Below are positions 50,409 to 58,818 of a stretch of DNA of 64,000 nucleotides, piece by piece. Made by a program: the position numbers and the translations under genes. How positions within the stretch are numbered: the stretch's first letter is position 1; each line of letters begins with the position of its first letter. The DNA comes from Chitinophaga niabensis (lineage in GTDB: Bacteria > Bacteroidota > Bacteroidia > Chitinophagales > Chitinophagaceae). The stretch lies in assembly GCF_039545795.1 (NCBI RefSeq), contig NZ_CP154260.1, positions 6,391,001 through 6,455,000 of the forward strand. The letters are read 5' to 3'. A model generated the notes under the pieces. The model was given only the letters and a program-made list of their open reading frames with translations. It searched no databases and was not told where the DNA came from.

Positions 50409-51074
50409 TTATTTTACCGTCTTAAGATATTTAATACTGCCATCTACGATCATCCATTGTGCCAGGCCATAAGTTAACATCACCAACAAAGAACTGCCGG
50501 GAAAAGATAGGTAGAATTTCTCAGTAGCCAGTATGGAATCAGATAACACAAAGAGGGTAGCACCACCCACACACAGTTTACTCCATATTGCTTTTTTCAA
50601 ACCAAATGCGAAAAGAGCAGAAAGCAACATGGTAGTGATCACAACCGTATAGGCTATCACGGGGATCTGCAATGCTCCCAGGTGCGGATACAGGAAACGC
50701 AGGAAAGAACCTGCGTATGCCAGCACCAGCAATGCCACGATCCATTCTCTATACCCTGGCCGCGGTTTAGGTTTCACGGTCAGGAAAAAACCAGCGTACA
50801 GGATATGCGCCAGCAGAAAACTGATAAGACCGGGAATAAAGAAATCAGGAAAGAGCAGGAACACATCTCCCCACCAGGAAAATATGATGGCCGTGAAAAT
50901 GAAATTACGTGCAGGATGATAAAGACCGCCTGCCTGCCACCAGCAATGGCAGCCCAGTAAGATCATCAGTAAAGGTTTGGTAACGAACCGGGCGTAAGGA
51001 ATATCACATACTATGATCAACAGATCAGCCAATAGTATCAGAAAGTAAATTGCGCCCCAGGTTTTTGCTTGCAT
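50409..51074 (-). CDS. YhhN-family membrane protein (lysoplasmalogenase-like)
   Basis: The 221-residue protein has about eight hydrophobic helices and the YhhN motifs TKPLLMILLG, FSWWGDVFLLF, GATLFVLSDSILATEKFY and TYGLAQWMIV. Human relatives (TMEM86) hydrolyse lysoplasmalogens; in bacteria the role is poorly known. It sits 35 bp downstream of the histidine kinase and 6 bp upstream of the serine hydrolase. Confidence 0.88.
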   Translation of the reverse strand: MQAKTWGAIYFLILLADLLIIVCDIPYARFVTKPLLMILLGCHCWWQAGGLYHPARNFIFTAIIFSWWGDVFLLFPDFFIPGLISFLLAHILYAGFFLTVKPKPRPGYREWIVALLVLAYAGSFLRFLYPHLGALQIPVIAYTVVITTMLLSALFAFGLKKAIWSKLCVGGATLFVLSDSILATEKFYLSFPGSSLLVMLTYGLAQWMIVDGSIKYLKTVK

Positions 51075-51109
51075 AAGCCGTGGAATATATTCAGCAACTT
51101 ACTTACATT

Positions 51110-52438
51110 TTAAGTATTTAGCAATACGAAAAAAGTTGTACCCTTAGAAGGAGGGCTTACTACTTTCAGCTGGCCGCCGTGCATTTGAATGATCTGCTGG
51201 GAAAGGCTCAGCCCAATACCGGAGCCTTTCTTTTTGGTGGTAAAGAAGGGAATGAAGATCCTTTCCATGGCTTCCGGTTCAATACCAGGGCCATTGTCTG
51301 CTATTTCAAGAACAATCTGCTGCGCATTTCCCAAAGTGCCTTTTACCGTTATCCAGGGTTTGGCGGTGTGTTCCAATGCATCCATCGCATTTTTGATGAG
51401 ATTGATCAGCACCATTTGCAGTTGTGTCTCATCTGCATGGATCTCAATGTTATCCGGTGAAACGTGCGTGCGGTAAATAATACCCGCTGCTTTCATTTCA
51501 GGTAGCAGCAGATTGCTCACGGAATTCACGAGTTGTTTCAGGTTAACGTTGGTGAATTGCGGTTTGGGTAAAGTAGTATAGTCACGATAGGCGTTCACAA
51601 AGTCCATGATCCCTTTACTGCGGCTCTCAATGGTTTCCAGGGCTTCCTTCAGATCCTCCACAGCTTCTGTTTTGTCCTCACCCATATCATACTTCACAAT
51701 ATCCTGCATGGTACCAATGAGGCTTACAATAGGCGTTACGGAATTCATGATCTCATGGCGCAGGATCTTGGTGAGGTTCTGCCATGCCTCCAGCTCTTTC
51801 TGTTGCAGTTCCGCATGAATGTTCTGCAGGGAGATCAGTTTTACCAGCCTGCCCTGTAACCTTACGGTAGCCGCGTGAATAGAAAGCTGCTGGCCATTCT
51901 GCGTGGCATACAGTGATTTCTGCCCCGCGGGCAATTGCATTAATAATTCAGAGAGGTCAGGATGTGCGGCCTTTAATTCATCCAGGTACCTGAGCCGGTA
52001 AATGCCCATGAGGCGGAAAGCCGCAGGGTTGATCAGTTCTATCTTACCATCTGTATCAAAAGATAATACACCGATGCTGATATGCTGAATGATGGTATCA
52101 ATGTATTTCAGGTTGGCTTCGCGCTCTGCGCGGGTCTGGCGGAAAGCTTCCAGTACTTCGTTGAACTGATGGTTCAGGGCACTGAAGCTTTTGCCCAGTT
52201 TATTATCCCCGCTGAAACGGATAGAAAAATCTTCATAACGGATAGCCTCCAGGAATAAGGTGAGCTTGCGGTTCACCCTGTTCAGGTAATAATACAGGCC
52301 AAAGACCTGCGTCAGCAAAAGAGGGATCACCAGGATCACCACCAGCTGATAATTATTCCACCAAAGCCAGCATCCAGCCATGATCGTAGTGATCATCAGA
52401 AGGATGCGCAAAAGGATATAGAGGCTGAACCGGTTCAT
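51110..52438 (-). CDS. Sensor histidine kinase of the NtrY/NtrB type
   Basis: The 442-residue protein has two membrane helices (about 8-25 and 31-50) with almost no periplasmic loop between them, so it may sense the membrane or a partner. A HAMP-like region and a PAS domain follow (about 105-200: IDTIIQHISIGVLSFDTDGK). The phospho-acceptor His228 lies in LRHEIMNSVTPI. The ATPase has NLIKNAMDAL, DNGPGI and TTKKKGSGIGLSLSQQI. It follows the sigma-54 regulator with a 1-bp gap, so they form a pair. No signal is known. Confidence 0.92.
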   Translation of the reverse strand: MNRFSLYILLRILLMITTIMAGCWLWWNNYQLVVILVIPLLLTQVFGLYYYLNRVNRKLTLFLEAIRYEDFSIRFSGDNKLGKSFSALNHQFNEVLEAFRQTRAEREANLKYIDTIIQHISIGVLSFDTDGKIELINPAAFRLMGIYRLRYLDELKAAHPDLSELLMQLPAGQKSLYATQNGQQLSIHAATVRLQGRLVKLISLQNIHAELQQKELEAWQNLTKILRHEIMNSVTPIVSLIGTMQDIVKYDMGEDKTEAVEDLKEALETIESRSKGIMDFVNAYRDYTTLPKPQFTNVNLKQLVNSVSNLLLPEMKAAGIIYRTHVSPDNIEIHADETQLQMVLINLIKNAMDALEHTAKPWITVKGTLGNAQQIVLEIADNGPGIEPEAMERIFIPFFTTKKKGSGIGLSLSQQIIQMHGGQLKVVSPPSKGTTFFVLLNT

Positions 52439-52439
52439 G

Positions 52440-53786
52440 TCAGAGATTGTATTTTTCCATCCTTCTGTACAAGGCGGCGCGGCTTAGCCCTAATTCTTTG
52501 GCAGCATCGGTAATATTGCCATTGCATTTTTTTAAAGCCTGTGAGATCATATTCCGTTCCATGTCCTCCAGGTTAAAACCGGTGTCCAGTTGCTCCGGGG
52601 CAGCATTTGCTTTCACAAATACATCTTTGGGCATCAGTGTTTTACCCTGGCAAAGGATCACGGCCCTTTCAACAGCATGCTGCAGTTCCCGGATATTTCC
52701 GGGCCAGTCATATTGCTCCAGTTGTGTAATGAGCGATTCATGCAGGAATGCCACCGGCCTGTTGTATTTCTTACGGTAAAGGCCGAGGAAATATTCAGCG
52801 AGCGGTACAATATCTTCCCTTCTTTCACGAAGCGGAGGCAGATGTACTTCTATGGTATTTACCCGGTAGAGCAGATCCTGGCGGAACTGGTTCTGTGCAG
52901 CCATTTGCTGGATATTCCGGTTGGTGGCACAAACAAGGCGTACATCTACATTCACGGCTTTATTGGAACCTACCCGTGTAACGGCCCGGTTCTGCAATAC
53001 CGTTAATAGTTTTGCCTGGAAAGGGAGGGAAATGTTCCCTATCTCATCCAGGAAAATGGTGCCGCCGTTTGCTTCTTCAAATCTTCCGTTACGATCATCG
53101 CGGGCATCTGTAAAAGCGCCTTTTACATGGCCGAACAGTTCACTTTCAAAGAGGGATTCACTCAATGCACCAAGGTCTACACTCACAAAACGTTTTTCCT
53201 TCCTTTGGCTGAGGGCATGGATATGTTTGGCCAGGAGGTCTTTTCCTGTACCATTTTCTCCCAGGATCAGGATGTTGGCATCCGTTCCGGCAACCCGGGA
53301 AACGGTTTCCAGTACTTCCTGCATGGCAGGGCTGTCCCCGATCAGTACGTTATCTGTATGTAATGTGGCACCACCGGTTTTTTTCTCCTGTTTGGCCTGG
53401 TGGGTTTCCACCGCCGTTTGGATGGTGGCCAGCAGTTTGTCGTTTTCCCAGGGTTTGAGCACAAAATCCACTGCCCCGGCCTTGATGGCCCTTACCGCCA
53501 TTTCCACATCTCCATAAGCGGTGAACAATACCACGGTGGCTTTGGGGTTGATGTCCAGGATCTTGTCCAGCCATTCAAACCCTTCCTTGCCACTACTCAG
53601 GTCGCGGGTGAAATTCATGTCCAGCAGGATCACGTCATATTCAAAATTGCTGACCAGGTAGGGGATCTTTTGGGGATTCTTTTCAAAATCCACCTGCGCG
53701 AAATGGCGCTTTAATAACAGGCGCGCTGCCCGGAGAACATCCACATCATCATCAACGATCAAAATTTTTCCTTGCTGGGTACTCAT
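52440..53786 (-). CDS. NtrC-family sigma-54 response regulator
   Basis: The protein has 448 residues from the ATG at 53786; the upstream extension does not match the receiver domain. The receiver has VDDDVDVLRAA, Asp56 in YDVILLDMNFT, and Lys111. The AAA+ domain has GENGTGKD (Walker A, about 176), GHVKGAFTDA (223-228, the sigma-54 contact loop with Asp in place of the second Gly), GGTIFLDEIG (Walker B) and CATNRN. The C-terminal Fis-type HTH is ISQALKKCNGNITDAAKELG and LSRAALYRRM. Divergent from it lies the efflux operon, with candidate binding sites in the gap. Confidence 0.94.
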   Translation of the reverse strand: MSTQQGKILIVDDDVDVLRAARLLLKRHFAQVDFEKNPQKIPYLVSNFEYDVILLDMNFTRDLSSGKEGFEWLDKILDINPKATVVLFTAYGDVEMAVRAIKAGAVDFVLKPWENDKLLATIQTAVETHQAKQEKKTGGATLHTDNVLIGDSPAMQEVLETVSRVAGTDANILILGENGTGKDLLAKHIHALSQRKEKRFVSVDLGALSESLFESELFGHVKGAFTDARDDRNGRFEEANGGTIFLDEIGNISLPFQAKLLTVLQNRAVTRVGSNKAVNVDVRLVCATNRNIQQMAAQNQFRQDLLYRVNTIEVHLPPLRERREDIVPLAEYFLGLYRKKYNRPVAFLHESLITQLEQYDWPGNIRELQHAVERAVILCQGKTLMPKDVFVKANAAPEQLDTGFNLEDMERNMISQALKKCNGNITDAAKELGLSRAALYRRMEKYNL

Positions 53787-53960
53787 TAGCATGATATTAA
53801 ATTCCTTGTGTAAACCATCTACTGCAAATGACATTCCGTTCGGCTTGGTGAACAGGCATTTGAGAAGGGCCGTCACAGGGAAAACGGCCCCTGAGCAATA
53901 TTAAACAAAGATTTATTGCTGTGAAAGGTTATTTTCAGGACAGGCGGATGTTCAGGGGAA

Positions 53961-53987
53961 TGTCCGATAACGGACACGGGCTGTCCG
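53961..53987. promoter_or_regulatory. Overlapping TGTCCG/CGGACA dyads, candidate enhancer of the NtrC-type regulator
   Basis: TGTCCG-ATAA-CGGACA (53961-53976) and CGGACA-CGGGC-TGTCCG (53971-53987) share the middle arm. They lie 100-130 bp upstream of the predicted start of the efflux transcript, the usual range for enhancer binding. Confidence 0.65.
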
Positions 53988-54061
53988 CTTTGGAACAAGC
54001 CGTATATTTGTCATGATATGCATAGCCGCCATGGTGGCTAATCCGGGCATTTGGCACTGCT

Positions 54062-54077
54062 TGGCACATGGATTGAA
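54062..54077 (+). promoter_or_regulatory. Sigma-54-like promoter for the efflux operon
   Basis: TGGCACATGGATTGAA matches the -24/-12 pattern TGGCAC-n5-TTGC in spacing, but with A for C at -12. The ATG follows 24 bp later. An upstream TTGGCAC at 54051 repeats the -24 element at a 10-bp distance, though its own -12 would be one base out of register. Confidence 0.5.
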
Positions 54078-54101
54078 TATTCTAGGGCAGCAATTACGAT
54101 C

Positions 54102-55349
54102 ATGGATAGACAACTAAAAAAGAAATTCTGGAACAAACAACGCATCTTCCTTATCGGAGGCGGAAGTGCGGTAGTGCTGCTTATTTTGTGGAGCTTCATT
54201 TTTGCAGATAAAAGAAGCAAACTGAATGTTGAAAAAGATAAGATCACTATTTCCAAAGTCAGCAAAGGTACCTATGATGAATACATAGTGGTTACGGCAG
54301 TTGTGCATCCTCTTAAGACCATCCGCCTGGATGCCATTGAAGGAGGATATGTAGCCTATAAATTCCTGGAAGGAGGTAGCATGGTAAAACGCGGAGATTC
54401 TATCCTGCGTTTGGAAAACCAACGCCTGATGATGGATTTTGTGAACAGGGAAACTGAAATGTACCGCCTCATCAATGAACTCCAAAATACCCGCCTGCGT
54501 TTAAGGCAGGACAGATTTGCCCTCGAAAAAACACTGAGCGACCTGGACTACCAGGTAGATCAGGCTAAAGATATCTACGAGCGGAACAACAAACTGTTCA
54601 AGGATAAAGTAGTGGCAGAACAGGAATTCCTGAAAACCAAACGGGATTACGAAAAGCTGGTACGTCAGCGGGAAATAGAAGTAAAATCCCAGGACTACCA
54701 GATAGATAACTCCAAAACCCAGATCATTCAGCTGGAAGGTACCATTGCCAGAACACAGCGTAACCTTCAGCTGATGAAGGAGAACCTGAGCAACCTGGTG
54801 GTAAGGGCCCCGGTGGACGGACAACTGTCTTCCATCAATGTGGAAGTGGGTACCAGTATCCTGGCCGGCCAGAACATTGGCCAGATAGATGACCTGGACG
54901 GATTTAAAATGAGAGCTGAGATCGATGAACATTATATATCCAGGGTATTCGCAGGGCTTAAAGCAGAGTTCGAATTCAATGGGAAGAAGAATGAAATGAC
55001 GATCACTAAAGTATATCCTGAAGTAAAGAACAGCCGTTTTGAAGTAGACATGAATTTTTCAACTAATGCGCCGGAAGGTATCCGCCGCGGGCAATCCTCT
55101 CCTATCCGCCTCGAATTGGGAAAGTCGTCTGAAGCTATTTTATTGCCCGTAGGTGGTTTCTTTTCTGACACAGGAGGAAACTGGGTATATGTTGTAGAGA
55201 AAGGTGGTACACGTGCCGTGAAACGCAACATTACCCTCGGCAGGAAAAATCCTGTTTACTTTGAAGTGCTGGAAGGGCTTCAACCCGGAGAGCAGGTGAT
55301 CACATCATCGTATGAAAATTTCGGGAACAAGGAAGTACTGGAGTTTTAA
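54102..55349 (+). CDS. Membrane-fusion adaptor of a MacAB-type transporter
   Basis: The protein has 415 residues from the ATG at 54102, which starts directly before a membrane anchor (IFLIGGGSAVVLLILWSFIF). Next come a lipoyl/barrel-sandwich half (about 60-100), a long coiled-coil hairpin (about 110-240: MYRLINELQNTRLRLRQDRF, TKRDYEKLVRQREIEVKSQD), the second lipoyl half (VRAPVDGQLSSINVEVGTSI) and a beta-barrel end. It is the HlyD/MacA-type periplasmic adaptor joining inner-membrane parts to an outer-membrane exit. No TolC-like gene is in the window. It begins the efflux operon. Confidence 0.9.
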   Translation: MDRQLKKKFWNKQRIFLIGGGSAVVLLILWSFIFADKRSKLNVEKDKITISKVSKGTYDEYIVVTAVVHPLKTIRLDAIEGGYVAYKFLEGGSMVKRGDSILRLENQRLMMDFVNRETEMYRLINELQNTRLRLRQDRFALEKTLSDLDYQVDQAKDIYERNNKLFKDKVVAEQEFLKTKRDYEKLVRQREIEVKSQDYQIDNSKTQIIQLEGTIARTQRNLQLMKENLSNLVVRAPVDGQLSSINVEVGTSILAGQNIGQIDDLDGFKMRAEIDEHYISRVFAGLKAEFEFNGKKNEMTITKVYPEVKNSRFEVDMNFSTNAPEGIRRGQSSPIRLELGKSSEAILLPVGGFFSDTGGNWVYVVEKGGTRAVKRNITLGRKNPVYFEVLEGLQPGEQVITSSYENFGNKEVLEF

Positions 55350-55392
55350 TTTGTTAAGCCAAATACAATCAAATCACTAACAAACAACAACA

Positions 55393-56082
55393 ATGATCAG
55401 AACAGTCAATTTACAAAAACTCTTTACCACTGAGGAAGTAGAAACCACTGCATTGAATGGTATTTATATGGATGTACAGGATGGTGAATTTGTTGCGATC
55501 ATGGGGCCTTCCGGTTGTGGAAAATCAACACTGCTGAATATCCTGGGCCTGCTGGATAATCCTTCAGATGGAGAATACCATTTCTGGGATAAAGAAGTAG
55601 CCCGCATGAGTGAACGTCAGCGTGCGCAATTACGCAAAGGCCACATCGGATTTGTATTCCAGAGTTTTAACCTCATAGATGAACTGACCGTTTTTGAAAA
55701 TGTGGAACTGCCGCTGCTGTACCTCAAAGTACCCTCCAGCGAAAGAAAGAAAAGAGTGGAAGAAGTGCTGGAGCGTATGAATATCATGCACCGCCGCAAT
55801 CACTTCCCGCAACAGCTTTCCGGTGGTCAGCAACAACGTGTGGCTATTGCCCGCGCAGTAGTGGCCAAACCAAAACTGATCCTTGCGGATGAGCCTACCG
55901 GTAACCTGGATTCTACCAACGGGGAAGAAGTAATGAAATTACTCCAGGAGCTGAATGATGCAGGTACCACACTGATCATGGTAACACACTCCCCCTACGA
56001 TGCTGGTTTCGCACACCGTATTGTGAACCTCTTCGATGGTAAGGTGGTAACAGAAAATATTAAAGAACAATTTCACGTATAG
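55393..56082 (+). CDS. ABC transporter ATPase (MacB/LolD type)
   Basis: The 229-residue ATPase has Walker [10 protein letters not shown] (38-46), Q-loop [18 protein letters not shown], signature [14 protein letters not shown], Walker [16 protein letters not shown] and His-loop VTHS. Residue pattern and length are those of the ATPases that serve FtsX-type permeases, which do not transport by classical channels but transmit force to the periplasm. It is the only ATPase in the visible operon and so must serve several permeases. Confidence 0.95.
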   Translation: MIRTVNLQKLFTTEEVETTALNGIYMDVQDGEFVAIMGPSGCGKSTLLNILGLLDNPSDGEYHFWDKEVARMSERQRAQLRKGHIGFVFQSFNLIDELTVFENVELPLLYLKVPSSERKKRVEEVLERMNIMHRRNHFPQQLSGGQQQRVAIARAVVAKPKLILADEPTGNLDSTNGEEVMKLLQELNDAGTTLIMVTHSPYDAGFAHRIVNLFDGKVVTENIKEQFHV

Positions 56083-56087
56083 ATCTT

Positions 56088-56312
56088 ATGGAAAAGTCAT
56101 TCTCTTGTCTTGTGAACCGTTTGCTGGATGTACAATTACTTGCCGGCAATCAACCGCAGGGAAAAAGTATTCAGCAATCAGGTTTCGACTTGTTTGAATT
56201 ACTTCCTTACATGGCCGTTCCACTGTTAGTGGTGATGATTGGCGGCCTTTATTTCATCAACTCGTACAGAAAAAGAACTTTGAATACTTCAGCGCAAAGC
56301 GGAACCGTTTAA
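56088..56312 (+). CDS. Small single-span membrane protein of the efflux operon
   Basis: A 74-residue ORF 6 bp after the ATPase gene. It has one membrane segment (YMAVPLLVVMIGGLYFINSY) with a positive tail. I recognise no family. The tight spacing argues for a real gene, possibly an accessory subunit. A terminator-like hairpin follows at 56341, before the permease genes. Confidence 0.55.
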   Translation: MEKSFSCLVNRLLDVQLLAGNQPQGKSIQQSGFDLFELLPYMAVPLLVVMIGGLYFINSYRKRTLNTSAQSGTV

Positions 56313-56340
56313 CTTAATCTGTTTGTTAGTTTTTAAGGCG

Positions 56341-56383
56341 CCGCCTCCGGCTATTTGTGGCAGGCAGGCGGTTGTCTTTTTTT
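56341..56383 (+). terminator. Internal terminator or attenuator in the efflux operon
   Basis: CCGCCT (56341-56346) pairs with AGGCGG (56366-56371), and T-rich sequence follows, including seven T at 56377-56383. It separates adaptor-ATPase-small protein from the permeases and could reduce permease expression. Confidence 0.55.
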
Positions 56384-56409
56384 AATCCTCTAAACCTCGC
56401 CAGTTTTTT

Positions 56410-58818
56410 ATGATCAGGAATTACATTAAAGTAGCCATTCGCCACCTGCTGCGTAATAAAGGTATTACTGTTATCAATGTTGCCGGCCTTGCTATAGGAA
56501 TGGCCTGCTGTATCCTGATCGTATTGTTCATCAGAGATGAATTAAGCTATAATCGTTTTCATGTAAACAGTGAGAATATCTACCGCCTCAATAGTGTGGC
56601 ACAGCATAAAGACGGGCAGACGGACCGTATGGGCATCTCCCAGTTTGGTGCAGGGCCTGCGTTGAAAGAAGAGTCTTCCCGGATCAAAGATGCAGTAAGG
56701 CTCTACACCGCATACAATGTGATCATTTCAAAAGGAGCAGAGAAGTTTAAGCAGGATCAAATATCATATGCTGATGCGGGCTTCCTGAAGATGTTCTCAT
56801 TCCCGATGATATCAGGCAATCCGTCCACTGCTTTGAAAGAACCCTATACCGGCGTGTTAACGGAAACGGCAGCTAAAAAATATTTCGGGGATGAAGATCC
56901 GGTAGGAAAATCCATCCGTTTCCAGGATGCTTTTGACTGCCAGATCACCGGTGTGGTAAAAGATGTTCCTTCTAATTCTGATATAAAGTTCGAAGTACTG
57001 CTGTCTATGGAAACATGGCGGCAGAACGTGATAAAAGCAGGAGGGAAACCGGAAGGAAGCTGGTACGGTTTCTCCGATAACTATACTTTTGTTTTATTGC
57101 CCCAGGGTGTAACACCTGGGATGATGGAGGGAGAGCTGAAAGTATTTGTAGAAAAATACATTGGCAAAACTGCCAGGCGGTTGGGTGAAACATTTCATTA
57201 TGAACTGCAACCACTTGCCAATATACATATGCGTCCCAATGGAGATAATGCTACCATGGATAAAACTCCCAAGCTATATCTCTACGGCGCCATAGGATTA
57301 TTTATCATCCTTATCGCCTGCATCAATTTTATGAACCTCGTAACAGCCCGTGCACATGAAAGGGCCATGGAGGTAGGATTGCGTAAAGTAATGGGAGCAG
57401 AAAGAAAAGCATTGATCGTACAGTTCCTGGTGGAATCCATCCTGGTGAGCATGCTGTCTTTCTTATTCGCCCTGCTGCTGGCGCAGATCATGTTACCCGG
57501 GTTTAATTACGCGACAGACAAAACCCTGTCTTTGTTCTCCCTGCAAAATATTTCGCTGTTCAGCACTTTGCTACTGCTTTCTATGGTAGTTGGCCTGCTG
57601 GCTGGCAGTTATCCTGCATTATACCTTTCCGGATTTTTACCTGTACGTATTCTGAAAGGCGGGCTTAAAAGTGCCGGCCAAAGATCCCTGTTCAGAAAAG
57701 CACTGGTCGTATCACAATTCACTATTGCCATTGCACTCATTATTTCAACCGTAGTGATCTATCTGCAGCTCAGGTACCTTCAGCAGAAGGATCTCGGATA
57801 TGATAAAACGGGGTTGGTGAATTTCTATCTTAATAACGATAAACAGGAAAGTAGCCGTGAAACCTTCAAAGCAGAGGTCGAAAAATTACCTTTTGTAAAA
57901 AATACATCTTATACCAGCGCAGCTGTTGGGGATGGTCCGAATAATGCAAACCCTGTTGGCCTGGAAGGCTCCCTGGAAGAGGATAGCAAGGTAGCTTACA
58001 TCGTGTATGCGGACTTTTCTTATTTCACTAACCTGGGGATTAAGATGGCAGCGGGCCGTGATTTTGACGCCCGTTTTCCAACTGATTCGCTGGATGCTTT
58101 TGTGATCAATAAATCCGCTGTCAAAAAATTCGGATTAAAGAACCCGATAGGCAGCCGTTTGGAATGGCGGGGTTCAAATCAGCCAAGAAAAGGTACGGTG
58201 ATAGGTGTGGTAGAAGACTTCAATTTTGAATCGCTGAGATTACCTGTTGGCCCCATGCTGGCAATGATCCGGCCGGGTTATGCAAGAACCCTTACGGTAC
58301 GGTTGGAAGCAGGGGACAGGCAAACACAACTGGCAAGTATTGAAACTTTGTGGAATAAAATGATGCCGGCTTTCCCCTTCAATTATTCATTCGTGGAAAA
58401 CAGCCTGGCTGGTGAATACAAACAGGAACAAAGGGATGGCAGTCTCTTTGGTGCTTATGCCGGCCTTGCTATTGTGATTGCCTGCATGGGTTTATTTGGA
58501 CTGGCCATGCTCGTTGCACGCCAGCGCACAAAGGAGATCGGCATCCGCAAAGTGCTGGGCGCTTCCATCACCAGTATCACTGCTTTACTTTCTAAAGATT
58601 TTATTCAACTCGTATTTATCGCTATACTCATTGCTTCTCCGATTGCCTGGTATGGCATGGATAAATGGTTGCAGGAGTTTGCATTCCATGTACCCATGCC
58701 ATGGTGGGCATTTGCGGCAGCTGGTGCAGGCGCCCTCATTATTGCGCTGGTCACCATCAGTTTTCAATCCGTTAAAGCAGCGCTGCTGAATCCGGTTAAA
58801 TCATTAAAATCTGAATGA
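56410..58818 (+). CDS. FtsX-type ABC permease, first of four
   Basis: The 802-residue protein is arranged in two halves. The first has a start helix (GITVINVAGLAIGMACCILI), a MacB-like periplasmic domain (about 45-280) and three helices with the FtsX signature NLVTARAHERAMEVGLRKVM. The second has a helix at about 430 (VSQFTIAIALIISTVVIYLQ), a second periplasmic domain and three final helices with QRTKEIGIRKVLGASITSIT. Such permeases move lipids, peptides or drugs in envelope transport. The stop overlaps the next start by 4 bp (ATGA), so they are coupled. It is the most divergent of the first three. Confidence 0.9.
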   Translation: MIRNYIKVAIRHLLRNKGITVINVAGLAIGMACCILIVLFIRDELSYNRFHVNSENIYRLNSVAQHKDGQTDRMGISQFGAGPALKEESSRIKDAVRLYTAYNVIISKGAEKFKQDQISYADAGFLKMFSFPMISGNPSTALKEPYTGVLTETAAKKYFGDEDPVGKSIRFQDAFDCQITGVVKDVPSNSDIKFEVLLSMETWRQNVIKAGGKPEGSWYGFSDNYTFVLLPQGVTPGMMEGELKVFVEKYIGKTARRLGETFHYELQPLANIHMRPNGDNATMDKTPKLYLYGAIGLFIILIACINFMNLVTARAHERAMEVGLRKVMGAERKALIVQFLVESILVSMLSFLFALLLAQIMLPGFNYATDKTLSLFSLQNISLFSTLLLLSMVVGLLAGSYPALYLSGFLPVRILKGGLKSAGQRSLFRKALVVSQFTIAIALIISTVVIYLQLRYLQQKDLGYDKTGLVNFYLNNDKQESSRETFKAEVEKLPFVKNTSYTSAAVGDGPNNANPVGLEGSLEEDSKVAYIVYADFSYFTNLGIKMAAGRDFDARFPTDSLDAFVINKSAVKKFGLKNPIGSRLEWRGSNQPRKGTVIGVVEDFNFESLRLPVGPMLAMIRPGYARTLTVRLEAGDRQTQLASIETLWNKMMPAFPFNYSFVENSLAGEYKQEQRDGSLFGAYAGLAIVIACMGLFGLAMLVARQRTKEIGIRKVLGASITSITALLSKDFIQLVFIAILIASPIAWYGMDKWLQEFAFHVPMPWWAFAAAGAGALIIALVTISFQSVKAALLNPVKSLKSE

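Larger units (their letters stand above)
53787..54101. other. Divergent regulatory gap of 315 bp
   Basis: The gap lies between the response regulator (leftward) and the adaptor gene (rightward). It holds the dyads at 53961-53987 and the sigma-54-like element at 54062-54077. The sequence next to the regulator is G+C-moderate without an evident TAnnTTTG. Confidence 0.6.

Noticed and set aside
54051..54066. Sigma-54 promoter using the first TTGGCAC
   Set aside because: The downstream GC is 11 rather than 12 bases from the GG, a spacing that sigma-54 does not usually accept.
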